From: an uncultured Clostridia bacterium
Lineage (GTDB): Bacteria > Bacillota > Clostridia > TANB77 > CAG-508
Direction: 5' to 3'
Assembly (NCBI GenBank): GCA_948934525.1
Contig: CAQZSK010000001.1
Location: 365,737-429,736, forward strand
DNA length: 64,000 nt
Shown: positions 17,460 through 26,018 of the stretch, one piece after another
Layout of the letters: each line of letters starts with the position of its first letter
Position numbering within the stretch: the first letter of the stretch is position 1
Program-made: the position numbers and the translations under genes
Notes under the pieces: model-generated
What the model was told of the DNA's origin: nothing
Databases searched by the model: none
The model's input: only the letters and a program-made list of their open reading frames with translations

Positions 17460-17999
17460 ATGAAAAAAGAAAATCAAAGAGTCGAAAAACTATGTAGTTT
17501 TTATGTGAGTGATTGGCATTTTGCAACTATGCTTTTACCATATATTAACCACAAAATTGAGGAACAAATAAATGTGATAACACTCCTAGAAAACAATATA
17601 CAAGAAAATATTGTAACATTAGTAAAAAAATTAAATTTAAAAAATGAAAAAGAAATTTTGGAAATTCGTTGGGAAGAGGTCAATTCTAAAAAATACGCAG
17701 ATATAGAACAATTATTAGAATTAGAAGTAAATGGCACAAAACAAAATATTATCTTAATTAATGGATGTAGAGATTATATTGAAAAGAATAATCAAAATAT
17801 AGAAGAATGGATAGAAAAAACAGGTGAAACAAATATAAAGGTAATTAACTTTTTTGAAGTAACAGAATTTAATCATCATATTGTAGAAATATTAAATTCA
17901 CATGACAGAGTTTTAAATACTTCAGGAGAAAGAGAAATTACAGAAGTATTTGAAGGCTATACAAAACAAGAGACAAAACAAGCAGTAGGTAATGTGTAA
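17460..17999 (+). CDS. Hypothetical protein (179 aa)
   Basis: The start at ATG 17460 is chosen because AAGGGG lies ten bases upstream; an earlier ATG at 17442 has no ribosome site. The protein is charged and soluble, without membrane segments. It begins KLCSFYVSDWHFATMLLPYI and contains an ILINGCRDY segment followed by predicted helices. The pattern of a short N-terminal helix and later beta-alpha units suggests a nucleotide-binding-like fold, but I do not recognise the family. It stands alone, followed by the orphan DGR-like cassette. Confidence 0.75.
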   Translation: MKKENQRVEKLCSFYVSDWHFATMLLPYINHKIEEQINVITLLENNIQENIVTLVKKLNLKNEKEILEIRWEEVNSKKYADIEQLLELEVNGTKQNIILINGCRDYIEKNNQNIEEWIEKTGETNIKVINFFEVTEFNHHIVEILNSHDRVLNTSGEREITEVFEGYTKQETKQAVGNV

Positions 18000-18049
18000 T
18001 ACTTGAAATAATAGAGATAATTTAGTAAAATAAATGAGACATAGGGATT

Positions 18050-18229
18050 ATGTTATGGTATCCCAGCTGCGCAGGCTGGCATGGCTCCAGCAACTCTAAC
18101 TGGCTTAGTAATACCAGTTATGGTTTCTATCGTGGCGGCAATGGAGTATTCTCCTTCAACGGTAACAACAACTGGACTAGCAACAACAACTACGGTCGTG
18201 GAGTAGCGGTGGTGGGCACCGGACTCTAA
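18050..18229 (+). other. Orphan C-type-lectin-tail cassette, candidate DGR template repeat (or remote variable region)
   Basis: The segment can be read as a 59-codon frame from ATG 18050 to TAA 18227-18229. It encodes the tail of a DGR-type lectin fold: WHGSSNSNW, then GFYRGGNGVFSF, then runs of AAC asparagine codons (NGNNNWTSNNNYGRG) and VAVVGTGL. Base composition is about half GC, abruptly different from the AT-rich surroundings. Clustered AAC codons are the signature of DGR templates, in which adenines are the mutable positions. No upstream part of a target protein, accessory gene or reverse transcriptase lies nearby, so it is either a detached template or the remnant of a target. A short stem-loop follows at 18246. 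Confidence 0.55.
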
Positions 18230-18245
18230 TATAGAAAATGAGAGG

Positions 18246-18267
18246 GGAAAATTTCAAGGAATTTTCC
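18246..18267. other. Stem-loop just downstream of the DGR-like cassette
   Basis: GGAAAATT, loop TCAAGG and AATTTTCC form an 8-bp hairpin 17 bases after the cassette's stop. In the Bordetella phage DGR a hairpin/cruciform just downstream of the variable region assists target recognition, so the position is suggestive. Confidence 0.4.
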
Positions 18268-18326
18268 GAGTATATCTATATTATTAAAGAAACATGATTC
18301 CTTCCTAAATTGGTAAAATAAGAAAG

Positions 18327-18370
18327 AAAAACACATCACAAGTAATAAAAATGAACGTGATGTGTTTTTT
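18327..18370 (+). terminator. Terminator-like stem-loop
   Basis: AAAAACACATCAC and GTGATGTGTTTTTT form a 13-bp stem with a 17-base loop, followed by the end of a T run. It ends whatever is transcribed from 17460-18267. The remaining gap to 18495 holds no gene. Confidence 0.65.
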
Positions 18371-18495
18371 ATCTTATCAAGTCAATAAAAATTCATAAAA
18401 ACATAATTGACGAAAAAGTGGATATGATATAAGATATAGATATTAATGACAATAAGAATAGGGACAGATTATTTTAAGAAAAGGAAGGTAATTTT

Positions 18496-19740
18496 ATGGA
18501 AGAAAAATTATTAGCTGCAGAGCAAACTCTTCAAAAGTATGGACAAGAACACTTATTAAATTCTTTTAATTCCCTATCAAAAGAAAAACAAGCAGAGTTA
18601 TTAGATGCAATTTTAACAACAGACTTTAAACAAATGCAAGAGCTTTATGAAACAACTAAAATAAAAACAAATTTTGAAAATGTAAAACTGGAGCCAATTG
18701 CACATGTAACGAAATCGGAATTGTCATCAGAAGAATTAGCAAAATATACTTCTTTAGGAGAAGATGCAATAAAAGCAGGAAAACTAGCAGTAGTTACAAT
18801 GGCTGGAGGGCAAGGGACAAGGCTTGGGCATGATGGACCAAAAGGAACCTTTGATTTAGGATTAGACTCACATAAATCTATTTTTGAAATTTTATGTGAT
18901 ACAATGAAAGAAGCATGTGAAAAATATAAGGTTACAATTCCTTGGTATTTAATGACAAGTGATGCAAATAATGAAAGTACAATTCAATTTTGGAAAGACA
19001 ATAATTATTTTGGATATCCAAAAGAGGCAATTAGTTTCTTTATTCAAGGAAAGTTACCAATGATTGATACAAATGGGAAAATTTTATTGGATGAAGATGG
19101 AACTATTAAACAAGCTGCAGATGGGCATGGTGGAATTTTTGAGGCAATGAGAAAAAATGGCGTACTTTATGATATGAAAGAAAAAGGAATTGAATGGATA
19201 TATATTGGTGGAGTAGATAATGTATTAGCAAAGATGGTAGACCCAGTTTTAACAGGATTAGCTATTAGCCAAAGAACTTTAATGGCAGGAAAGAGTGTTG
19301 TAAAGGCAAATCCACAAGAAAAAGTAGGTGTTTTCTGCAAAAAAGACAATAGACCAAATGTTATTGAATATACTGAGATATCAAAAGAATTAGCTGAAGC
19401 TGTAGATGAAAGAGGAGAACTTCTTTATGGAGAATCCCATATTCTATGTAATCAATTTCATTTATCAGCACTAGAAAAAATTAGCCAAAATAAATTACCA
19501 TACCATGTTGCATTTAAAAAAGCAAGTTATTTAAGTGATAAAGGAGAAGTAATTAAGCCAACTGAGCCAAATGCTTATAAGTTTGAAGCATTCTTGTTTG
19601 ATGCATTTTCAACAGTAGATAATATGAGTATTTTAAGAGTGAAAAGAGAAGATGAATTTGCACCAGTAAAAAATGCAAAAGGAGTAGATAGTCCTGAAAC
19701 AGCCAGAGCATTATACAAAGCATTTTATCATATGAATTAA
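18496..19740 (+). CDS. UTP-dependent sugar-1-phosphate uridylyltransferase (UDPGP/UAP1 family)
   Basis: This 414-residue GT-A-fold enzyme has the nucleotide-binding MAGGQGTRLGHDGPKG motif (about residues 102-117) and YIGGVDNVLAK (about 236-246). This is the eukaryote-like UDP-N-acetylglucosamine/UDP-glucose pyrophosphorylase family found in some Clostridia, not GlmU or GalU. It makes UDP-sugar from UTP and a sugar-1-phosphate. The next gene is a hexose phosphomutase, so the pair probably converts hexose-6-phosphate to UDP-hexose for cell-surface polymers. An AAGGAAGG ribosome site precedes the ATG. Confidence 0.9.
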   Translation: MEEKLLAAEQTLQKYGQEHLLNSFNSLSKEKQAELLDAILTTDFKQMQELYETTKIKTNFENVKLEPIAHVTKSELSSEELAKYTSLGEDAIKAGKLAVVTMAGGQGTRLGHDGPKGTFDLGLDSHKSIFEILCDTMKEACEKYKVTIPWYLMTSDANNESTIQFWKDNNYFGYPKEAISFFIQGKLPMIDTNGKILLDEDGTIKQAADGHGGIFEAMRKNGVLYDMKEKGIEWIYIGGVDNVLAKMVDPVLTGLAISQRTLMAGKSVVKANPQEKVGVFCKKDNRPNVIEYTEISKELAEAVDERGELLYGESHILCNQFHLSALEKISQNKLPYHVAFKKASYLSDKGEVIKPTEPNAYKFEAFLFDAFSTVDNMSILRVKREDEFAPVKNAKGVDSPETARALYKAFYHMN

Positions 19741-19755
19741 AGAAAGGATAAAGGA

Positions 19756-21486
19756 ATGGAAGAATATAAAGTAAAATATGAGCAGTGGTTAAATGACCCA
19801 GCTATTTCTGAGGAAGATAAACAAGATTTAAGAAATATTGCAAATGATGAAAAAGAAATAGAAGATAGATTTTATAAAGACTTAGAATTTGGAACTGCAG
19901 GATTAAGAGGTATTATTGGTATTGGAACAAACAGAATGAACACATATACTGTTACAAAAGCAACACAAGGATTAGCTAATTATATTATAAAAAAAGGTGG
20001 ACAAGACAGAGGTGTAGCAATTGCTTATGATTCAAGAAGGATGTCGCCAGAGTTTAGTGAACAAGCAGCACTTTGCTTAAATGCAAATGGAATTAAAACA
20101 TATAGATTTGATACATTAAGACCAACACCAGAGTTATCTTTTGCAGTAAGAGAATTAGGGTGCATTGCAGGAATTGTTGTAACAGCAAGTCATAACCCTC
20201 CAGAATATAATGGGTATAAAGTATATTGGGAAGATGGAGCTCAAATTGTAGAGCCAACAGACAAAGAAATCATAGAAGAGGTAAACAAAGTAATAGATTT
20301 ATCCACTATTAAAACAATGGAAAGAGCAGAAGCGGAAAGCCAAGAACTATACCATATAATAGGTAGTGAAATTGATAAAAGATATATAGAAGAACTAAAA
20401 AAATTAGTGGTAAATCAAAAAGCAATTGATGAAACACAAAAAGATATCAAAATTGTATATACACCACTTCATGGAACAGGGAATATTCCAGTTCAAACTA
20501 TTTTAAAAGAATTAGGATTTGAAAACGTTTATGTGGTAAAAGAGCAAGAACAACCAGATGGCAATTTTCCAACAGTGGATTATCCAAATCCAGAAGATGC
20601 AAAAGCTTTTAAACTAGCTTTAGAACTAGCAAAAGAGAAAAATGCAGATATCATTTTAGCCAATGACCCAGATGCAGACAGACTAGGTGTATATGCTAAA
20701 AATCAAGCGACAGGTGAGTATGTTCAATTTAATGGTAATATGACAGGTAACCTAATTGCAGAATATATTTTATCTCAAAAACAAGCAAATGGAACATTAC
20801 CAAGTAATGGAGCAGTTATTAAAACAATAGTATCTTCTAATCTAACAGATGCAATTGCTAAATCTTATAATGTTAAATTATTTTCTACTTTAACAGGATT
20901 TAAAAATATTGCAAAAATTATTCGTGGATTTGAAGAAAATAACAATGAATATGAATGTTTATATTCTTATGAAGAAAGTTATGGATGCATTATTGGAACA
21001 CATGCAAGAGATAAAGATGGAATTGTAGCAGTTATGACACTATGCGAAGCAGCTTGCTATTACAAACAAAAAGGAATGACTTTATGGGATGCTATGCTTG
21101 CTATTTATGAAAAATATGGATATTACAAAGAAAAGCAATTTTCTATTACATTAAAAGGCGCAGAAGGTGCTGTTCAAATTAAACAAATGATGGAAGATAT
21201 GAGAAATCATCCAGCTACAGAAATTGCAGGAGAAAAAGTAATTTCTTTTGGGGATTACCAAATACAAAATATTCATAATAATGAAACAGGAGAAGACAAT
21301 AATACTAACTTACCAAAGTCAAATGTATTATATTTTGATTTAACCAATGACAGTTGGTGTTGTGTACGTCCATCAGGAACAGAACCTAAAATCAAGTTCT
21401 ATATGGGAGTAAAAGGTACTAGCTTAGAAAATGCAGATAAAAAATTAGAAGAGTTAGAAATAGCAGTAAAAGAGTTTGCGAAATAG
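19756..21486 (+). CDS. Phosphoglucomutase/phosphomannomutase (PgcA-type)
   Basis: This 576-residue alpha-D-phosphohexomutase has the catalytic serine motif TASHNPPEYNGYK (about residues 141-153), metal-binding DPDADRLG (about 307-314) and the sugar/phosphate motifs EESYG and RPSGTEPK. The length matches PgcA of Bacillus. It interconverts hexose-1- and 6-phosphate. It lies 15 bases after the uridylyltransferase gene and is closed by a strong hairpin at 21493. Confidence 0.93.
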   Translation: MEEYKVKYEQWLNDPAISEEDKQDLRNIANDEKEIEDRFYKDLEFGTAGLRGIIGIGTNRMNTYTVTKATQGLANYIIKKGGQDRGVAIAYDSRRMSPEFSEQAALCLNANGIKTYRFDTLRPTPELSFAVRELGCIAGIVVTASHNPPEYNGYKVYWEDGAQIVEPTDKEIIEEVNKVIDLSTIKTMERAEAESQELYHIIGSEIDKRYIEELKKLVVNQKAIDETQKDIKIVYTPLHGTGNIPVQTILKELGFENVYVVKEQEQPDGNFPTVDYPNPEDAKAFKLALELAKEKNADIILANDPDADRLGVYAKNQATGEYVQFNGNMTGNLIAEYILSQKQANGTLPSNGAVIKTIVSSNLTDAIAKSYNVKLFSTLTGFKNIAKIIRGFEENNNEYECLYSYEESYGCIIGTHARDKDGIVAVMTLCEAACYYKQKGMTLWDAMLAIYEKYGYYKEKQFSITLKGAEGAVQIKQMMEDMRNHPATEIAGEKVISFGDYQIQNIHNNETGEDNNTNLPKSNVLYFDLTNDSWCCVRPSGTEPKIKFYMGVKGTSLENADKKLEELEIAVKEFAK

Positions 21487-21492
21487 TTATTT

Positions 21493-21520
21493 TAATCCGT
21501 CACAATCATGTGACGGATTA
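21493..21520. terminator. Terminator hairpin between convergent genes
   Basis: TAATCCGTCACA, loop ATCA and its exact complement TGTGACGGATTA form a 12-bp stem. The T run is weak on the plus side, but the position between convergent genes supports termination. Confidence 0.6.
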
Positions 21521-21546
21521 GTTTATAAATAGGAAGATAATTTTTC

Positions 21547-22257
21547 TTATTCTTTCCAACCATTAATGTGAGCCCTCTTAATAGCACCGACCATATTACT
21601 ACGTATGGTTGGTATTTTTTTCTCCCACTCTAATATCATATTTTTCATATCTTCTCTTTTAGAAATACCATCCATAGGGCAAACCTTAGGCATAACTTCT
21701 ATGTTATTTCGTTTCACAAACTTTTTAATCTCCTTTTCAGGAGTATCTATTAAAGGTCTAATCAAAGTCATTTTGGAACGATCCATATAACTAATAGGAG
21801 CGAAAGTAGACAGATTTCCAGCATATAAAAAGTTTAATAAAAAGGTCTCTAAAGCGTCATCTTGATTATGACCTAAAGCGATCTTATTACATCCTTCTTG
21901 AATAGCAATAGAATTTAAAATTCCCCTACGCAAGTTAGCGCATAGAGAACAAGGATTTTTTTCTTGTCTTACGTCAAAAACAATTTCTTTGATATGTGAT
22001 TGTTCTATGACAAGAGTAACCCCAATTTCTTCACATTTACTTTTCAAAAATTCTTGATTAAAGAACTCAAAACCAGGATCAATGCTGATAGCAAGTAATT
22101 CAAAATGAACAGGGTAAAATCTTTGTAATGCCTTTAGACTCATTAATAAGGCAAAAGAGTCTTTACCTCCTGAAAGACCAACTGCAATTTTATCTCCCTC
22201 TTCAATTAAATGATATGTTTCAATAGTTTTTCTTAAATAACTTAAAATACGTTGCAT
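21547..22257 (-). CDS. TtcA-family tRNA 2-thiolation ATPase
   Basis: The start is set at ATG 22257 (236 residues) after AAAGGAG; an 18-residue upstream extension lacks a site. The protein has the PP-loop VGLSGGKDSFALL (about residues 26-38), the cluster-binding PCSLC pair and a later CPMDG cysteine, and GHNQDDALETF. These are features of TtcA-type sulfurtransferases that thiolate tRNA using an Fe-S cluster, rather than of TilS. The modified base could be s2C32 or another position; this cannot be decided here. Confidence 0.85.
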   Translation of the reverse strand: MQRILSYLRKTIETYHLIEEGDKIAVGLSGGKDSFALLMSLKALQRFYPVHFELLAISIDPGFEFFNQEFLKSKCEEIGVTLVIEQSHIKEIVFDVRQEKNPCSLCANLRRGILNSIAIQEGCNKIALGHNQDDALETFLLNFLYAGNLSTFAPISYMDRSKMTLIRPLIDTPEKEIKKFVKRNNIEVMPKVCPMDGISKREDMKNMILEWEKKIPTIRSNMVGAIKRAHINGWKE

Positions 22258-22305
22258 CTTTTTCTCCTTTTTGAAAATTATATCATAACAAGTCAAGGGT
22301 GGCAC

Positions 22306-22334
22306 TTGCATAAAATGAAAAAGTATCGTATAAT
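22306..22334 (+). promoter_or_regulatory. SigA-type promoter for the tRNA-Arg/tadA/tRNA-Ser unit
   Basis: TTGCAT (22306-22311) and TATAAT (22329-22334) with 17-base spacing, 24 bases before the tRNA-Arg 5' end. Confidence 0.65.
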
Positions 22335-22357
22335 TTATATTGCATTTTATAATATAT

Positions 22358-22434
22358 GTGTCTATAGCTCAGTTGGATAGAGCGCTCGCCTCCTAAGCGA
22401 GAGGTCGCAGGTTCAATTCCCGCTAGGCACACCA
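22358..22434 (+). tRNA. tRNA-Arg (anticodon CCU)
   Basis: A complete cloverleaf with encoded CCA. The acceptor GTGTCTA pairs with TAGGCAC (one wobble pair). The anticodon stem CTCGC/GCGAG holds loop CTCCTAA, giving anticodon CCU that reads AGG. The T-arm is GCAGG TTCAATT CCCGC. It reads an AGN codon and so cannot decode CGG. Confidence 0.95.
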
Positions 22435-22457
22435 AGTTAAATAAGAAAGTAGGAATT

Positions 22458-22919
22458 ATGCTAGAAACTGAAAAATACATGAAAGAAGCTCTAAAACAAG
22501 CAAAAAAAGCCTATGACAAAGAGGAAATTCCTGTAGGAGCAATTATTGTAAAGAATCATAAAATTATAGCAAGAGCATATAATGAAAAAGAGTACAAGCT
22601 AGATACTACAAAACATGCAGAAATTTTAGCAATTCAAAAAGCAAGTAAAAAGTTGAATTCTTGGAGACTAACAGACTGTGATATGTATGTTACTTTAGAG
22701 CCATGTAGTATGTGTGCAGGAGCATTGATACAGTCTAGAATTAGGAAATTATATATTGGAACAATGGATCCTAAAACAGGGGCTTGTGGTTCAGTATTAA
22801 ATTTATTACAAGATTATCCATTTAATCATAAAATAGAGATAGAAACTGGAATTCTAGGACAAGAATGTGAGCAATTATTAAAACAGTTTTTTAAAGAGTT
22901 ACGCCAAAAGAAGAAATAA
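22458..22919 (+). CDS. tadA: tRNA-specific adenosine deaminase TadA
   Basis: This 153-residue cytidine-deaminase-fold enzyme has the zinc and catalytic motifs HAE (about residues 51-53) and PCSMC (about 81-85). It converts A34 to inosine in tRNA-Arg(ACG), letting that tRNA read CGU, CGC and CGA but not CGG. It is sandwiched between tRNA-Arg(CCU) and tRNA-Ser(CGA) genes, 23 bases after one and 2 bases before the other, so it is probably co-transcribed with both and released by tRNA processing. Confidence 0.93.
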   Translation: MLETEKYMKEALKQAKKAYDKEEIPVGAIIVKNHKIIARAYNEKEYKLDTTKHAEILAIQKASKKLNSWRLTDCDMYVTLEPCSMCAGALIQSRIRKLYIGTMDPKTGACGSVLNLLQDYPFNHKIEIETGILGQECEQLLKQFFKELRQKKK

Positions 22920-22921
22920 AA

Positions 22922-23015
22922 GGAGTGGTATCGAAGCGGTCATAACGAGGTTGATTCGAAATCAATTAGGTGTTGCATAAGCGCCACGTGGGTTCGAATC
23001 CCACCCACTCCGCCA
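22922..23015 (+). tRNA. tRNA-Ser (anticodon CGA)
   Basis: The acceptor GGAGTGG pairs with CCACTCC. A long variable arm (AGGTGTTGCATAAGCGCC) marks class II. The anticodon loop TTCGAAA gives CGA, reading UCG. A 3' CCA is encoded. It begins two bases after the tadA stop codon. Confidence 0.93.
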
Positions 23016-23055
23016 AATCATAAATACAAAAGAAAATAGAAACTAGGAGGAAAAA

Positions 23056-23802
23056 GTGATAACTGAAAAAAGAAAAGAAACCATTAAGCTTATAGTTGCA
23101 ATAACAGTTTTAGTATTGTTACTTCTTTTTGTTGCAATCATGATGATTAAATATGAGGTAGAAGGCGAAACAAATATGCCATATAAACTTTCTAAAATCG
23201 TAGTGATTGGGACAGTAGAAGGTGTTGAAGCTGAAAAAGGTAAGCAAAAGTGGAATTTTGATATCTATCAAAATAATGATATATATTTTTATATAGACCA
23301 AAATAGTGAAAATATAAAAGAAGACGAATTAATTAAAAGTGTTAAGATTAGTAACATTCAAATAAAAAATACGCCTCAAAAAGGAGAAATAAAAACATAT
23401 ATGCCCAATAGCGAAGCTGGAAGGCTATATTCTTATGACAAGCAATTTTTGGTAGAAGAAAAACTAGAATATAAAGGAAGTGGTACAAGTAATGCTTCTA
23501 ATCTTGAGATAGGAAGCAAAGGCGGGCCTGTTTTAATTCGATTTAGTAACAGTAATATTGGAAATTATACCTCAGATAAAGACAAAGAAATTATTCATAA
23601 TAGTACTTTATTAAAAAAGATAAAAACAACAAATGAAGAAATAAAATTTGAAATGGGATGTGATTTTACAATAGAAACAACTAAAGCAAAATATCAAGCA
23701 GAAGTAACATTAGAATTGCCAACTGGAAATTTAGACGATGAAGAAAGTTGCTATTTAGAAAAAACAGATATGAAAGACATTATATTTAAGAGAGTAAAAT
23801 AA
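23056..23802 (+). CDS. Membrane-anchored hypothetical protein (248 aa)
   Basis: It starts at a GTG after AGGAGG. It has one N-terminal membrane helix (about residues 11-30), then an extracellular part with an early GTVEGVEAEKG..WNFDIYQNNDIYFYI region and alternating hydrophobic beta-strand patterning. I do not recognise a family. It sits between tRNA-Ser and the SRP RNA promoter. An extracytoplasmic beta-rich domain is inferred from pattern only. Confidence 0.75.
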   Translation: MITEKRKETIKLIVAITVLVLLLLFVAIMMIKYEVEGETNMPYKLSKIVVIGTVEGVEAEKGKQKWNFDIYQNNDIYFYIDQNSENIKEDELIKSVKISNIQIKNTPQKGEIKTYMPNSEAGRLYSYDKQFLVEEKLEYKGSGTSNASNLEIGSKGGPVLIRFSNSNIGNYTSDKDKEIIHNSTLLKKIKTTNEEIKFEMGCDFTIETTKAKYQAEVTLELPTGNLDDEESCYLEKTDMKDIIFKRVK

Positions 23803-23814
23803 CAAAAAATTCTC

Positions 23815-23843
23815 TTGATAAACAAAATAAAAAAGTATATAAT
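23815..23843 (+). promoter_or_regulatory. Strong SigA promoter for SRP RNA
   Basis: TTGATA (23815-23820), 17 bases, perfect TATAAT (23838-23843). The start is expected near 23850, coinciding with the 5' arm of the RNA helix. Confidence 0.8.
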
Positions 23844-23848
23844 ACAAA

Positions 23849-23999
23849 GGTATGAAGTTTTTTCATTTTAGCCATTGTATGGAGGGTAAAACCAACAGAG
23901 AGCCTATGAACCTTGTCAGGTCTGGAAGGAAGCAGCAATAAGTAGATACTCCTGTGTGGATTTTATTCTCCATAGAGTGGCTAACAAAAGCTCCATACC
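23849..23999 (+). ncRNA. ffs: Signal recognition particle RNA (4.5S/scRNA type)
   Basis: The conserved SRP domain IV core (GCCTATGAACC, GTCAGGTCTGGAAGGAAGC, AGCAATAAG) lies at about 23901-23945. Flanking arms pair: TTAGCCATTGTATGGAG with CTCCATAGAGTGGCTAA, and a further outer helix GGTATGAAGTTTTT with AAAAGCTCCATACC. This gives about 150 nt with matched ends. It binds Ffh and lies upstream of dnaX-ybaB-recR, a conserved Firmicutes order. The length lies between the E. coli 4.5S and Bacillus 6S-like SRP RNAs. Confidence 0.93.
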
Positions 24000-24029
24000 T
24001 TATATTGTATAATTAAAAGAGGTGAAAAA

Positions 24030-25641
24030 ATGGCATATACTGCATTATACCGAAAATTTAGACCTTTAAAGTTTGAAGATATGGTAGGGCAAGAACATAT
24101 TACAAGAACTATTAGAAATCAAATTATAGCAGGAAGAGTGGGACACGCCTATTTATTAAATGGTGGAAGGGGAACAGGAAAGACAACAACTGCTAAAATT
24201 TTAGCAAGAGCAGTAAATTGCCTAAATCCACAAGATGGAGAGCCTTGTAATGAATGTGAGATTTGTAAAGCAGCTATTTCACGGTTCTTTAACTGATATT
24301 GTAGAAATGGATGCAGCATCTAATAATAGTGTAGATGATATTAGAGCCATTCGCGATGAGGTAAACTTTTTACCTACTTTAGCCAAATATAGAGTATATA
24401 TTATAGATGAGGTTCATATGTTATCAACAGGTGCTTTTAATGCATTGCTTAAAACATTAGAAGAGCCACCTTCACATGTTAAATTTATTTTAGCTACAAC
24501 AGAACCGCAAAAATTGCCAGCTACCATCTTATCTAGGTGCCAACGCTTTGATTTCAAGAAAATTTCTAATAGTGATATTAGTAGAAGATTACAATATGTT
24601 TGTGATGAGAGTAAAATTGAAATTACAAAAGAGGCCTTAAATATTATTTCTATTTTAGCAGAAGGAGCTATGAGAGATGCATTAAGTATCTTAGAAAGAT
24701 GTTTACAAGAAGGAAGCGAAAAAATAGATGAAGATTTAGTAAAAGATTTGGTAGGAATACCAAAATTGACTTTTATTTCTCAAATTATACAAGCAATTAT
24801 AGAGAGTGATATAGAAAAAACAATTAAAGCAGTAGAAGTAGTTATACAAGAAGGAAAAGATTTAAATAATTTATTATGGGAGTTGATTAAATATACAAAA
24901 GACATTCTAGTATGGAAAACAACTCAGAAACTAGAGATATATAACCAAGAAGAATTAAAACAAATAGCAAACATATCAGAAAAAATATCAAAAGAGAGAC
25001 TATTACAAATTATTTATATATTATCAGAATTAGAAAACGATATGAAATGGTCTTCACAGAAAGCTGTATTGTTTGAGGTGGCAATGATTAAACTGTGTCA
25101 ACCAGTAATTGAAGGGGTAAAAGATATAAATACACCAAATAGTACAGGGATAGAAGAATTAAAAAGTAGGATAACCCAATTAGAAAGAAAAATAGCACAG
25201 GGCAATATTCAAGCAAGTAACACTCCAGAAAAGACGAAAAATACTAGTCAAAAAGAGAAAGAGCTAAAACCAGAACCGATTGATTTTAGCAAATTAAATA
25301 TTGAACAATTAGAGTTTTGGCCAAAAATAATTAATCAACTGAAAGAAGACAGAAAAATGCTACTTGCTACTAACCTAATGGGAACAATAGCAACATTAGT
25401 CAATGAAATGACAGTAGGAATTGTATTTCAAAATGGACTCACTCCATTTGTAAAAGGTATTATGGAAAGACCTGAAAATATACAAGAAATAGAAAGACTT
25501 GTTTCCATGGAATGTGGAAAACCTATGAGAATTAAATTATTAGATAATCAAGATGACATTTTAAAGCAAAAAGCAAAAGAAGCGGAAGATCAAAATCCTA
25601 TTAAAGATTTGGGTATTCCAGTAAATGAAATAGAAGAATAA
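24030..25641 (+). CDS. dnaX: DNA polymerase III gamma/tau subunit DnaX, with +1 frame break at CGG (24282)
   Basis: The first frame gives residues 1-84: YRKFRP, Walker A GGRGTGKTTTAK and the zinc-binding cysteines (C..C..C in CNECEIC). It then meets CGG at 24282-24284 and stops at 24296. Skipping the C makes GGT TCT TTA ACT GAT, the expected GSLTDIVEMDAASN, followed by the Walker B/DEVHML and sensor motifs to residue 536. DnaX is the clamp-loader ATPase and is essential. The break falls where the conserved glycine follows CKAA.S, so the gene is almost certainly functional through recoding, unless the base is an error. Next are ybaB and recR. Confidence 0.92.
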
Positions 25642-25657
25642 AAAGGAGAGAAAAATT

Positions 25658-26002
25658 ATGTCAAAAAAAGGTGGATTCCCAGGAATGGGTGGAGGATTTG
25701 GAGGAATGAATTTAGGCCAATTAATGAAAGAAGCTAAAAAGATGCAAGCAGACATGGAAAAGTCTCAGACAGAACTTGCAGCAAAAGAATTTGATGCAAG
25801 TGTCGGTGGAGGAGCAGTTTATGTAAAAGTATCTGGTAATAAAGAAATAAAGGAAATTACCATTAAAAAAGAAGCTGTTGATCCAGAGGATGTAGAAATG
25901 TTACAAGACTTAATTCTAAGTTGTGTGAATGAAGCTTTAAGAAAAGTAGATAGTGCACAAGCCCAAGAATTAGGAAAATATAATATACCAGGTATAATGT
26001 AA
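25658..26002 (+). CDS. Nucleoid-associated protein YbaB/EbfC
   Basis: This 114-residue protein has a Gly/Phe/Met-rich N-terminus (GGFPGMGGGFGGMNLGQLM), then the YbaB core (LMKEAKKMQADMEKSQTEL, VSGNKEIKEI, LVN-type C-terminal helix). It binds DNA as a dimer. An AAGGAGAG ribosome site precedes the ATG. The position between dnaX and recR is conserved across bacteria. Confidence 0.93.
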   Translation: MSKKGGFPGMGGGFGGMNLGQLMKEAKKMQADMEKSQTELAAKEFDASVGGGAVYVKVSGNKEIKEITIKKEAVDPEDVEMLQDLILSCVNEALRKVDSAQAQELGKYNIPGIM

Positions 26003-26018
26003 GAAAAGGAATAGTAAA

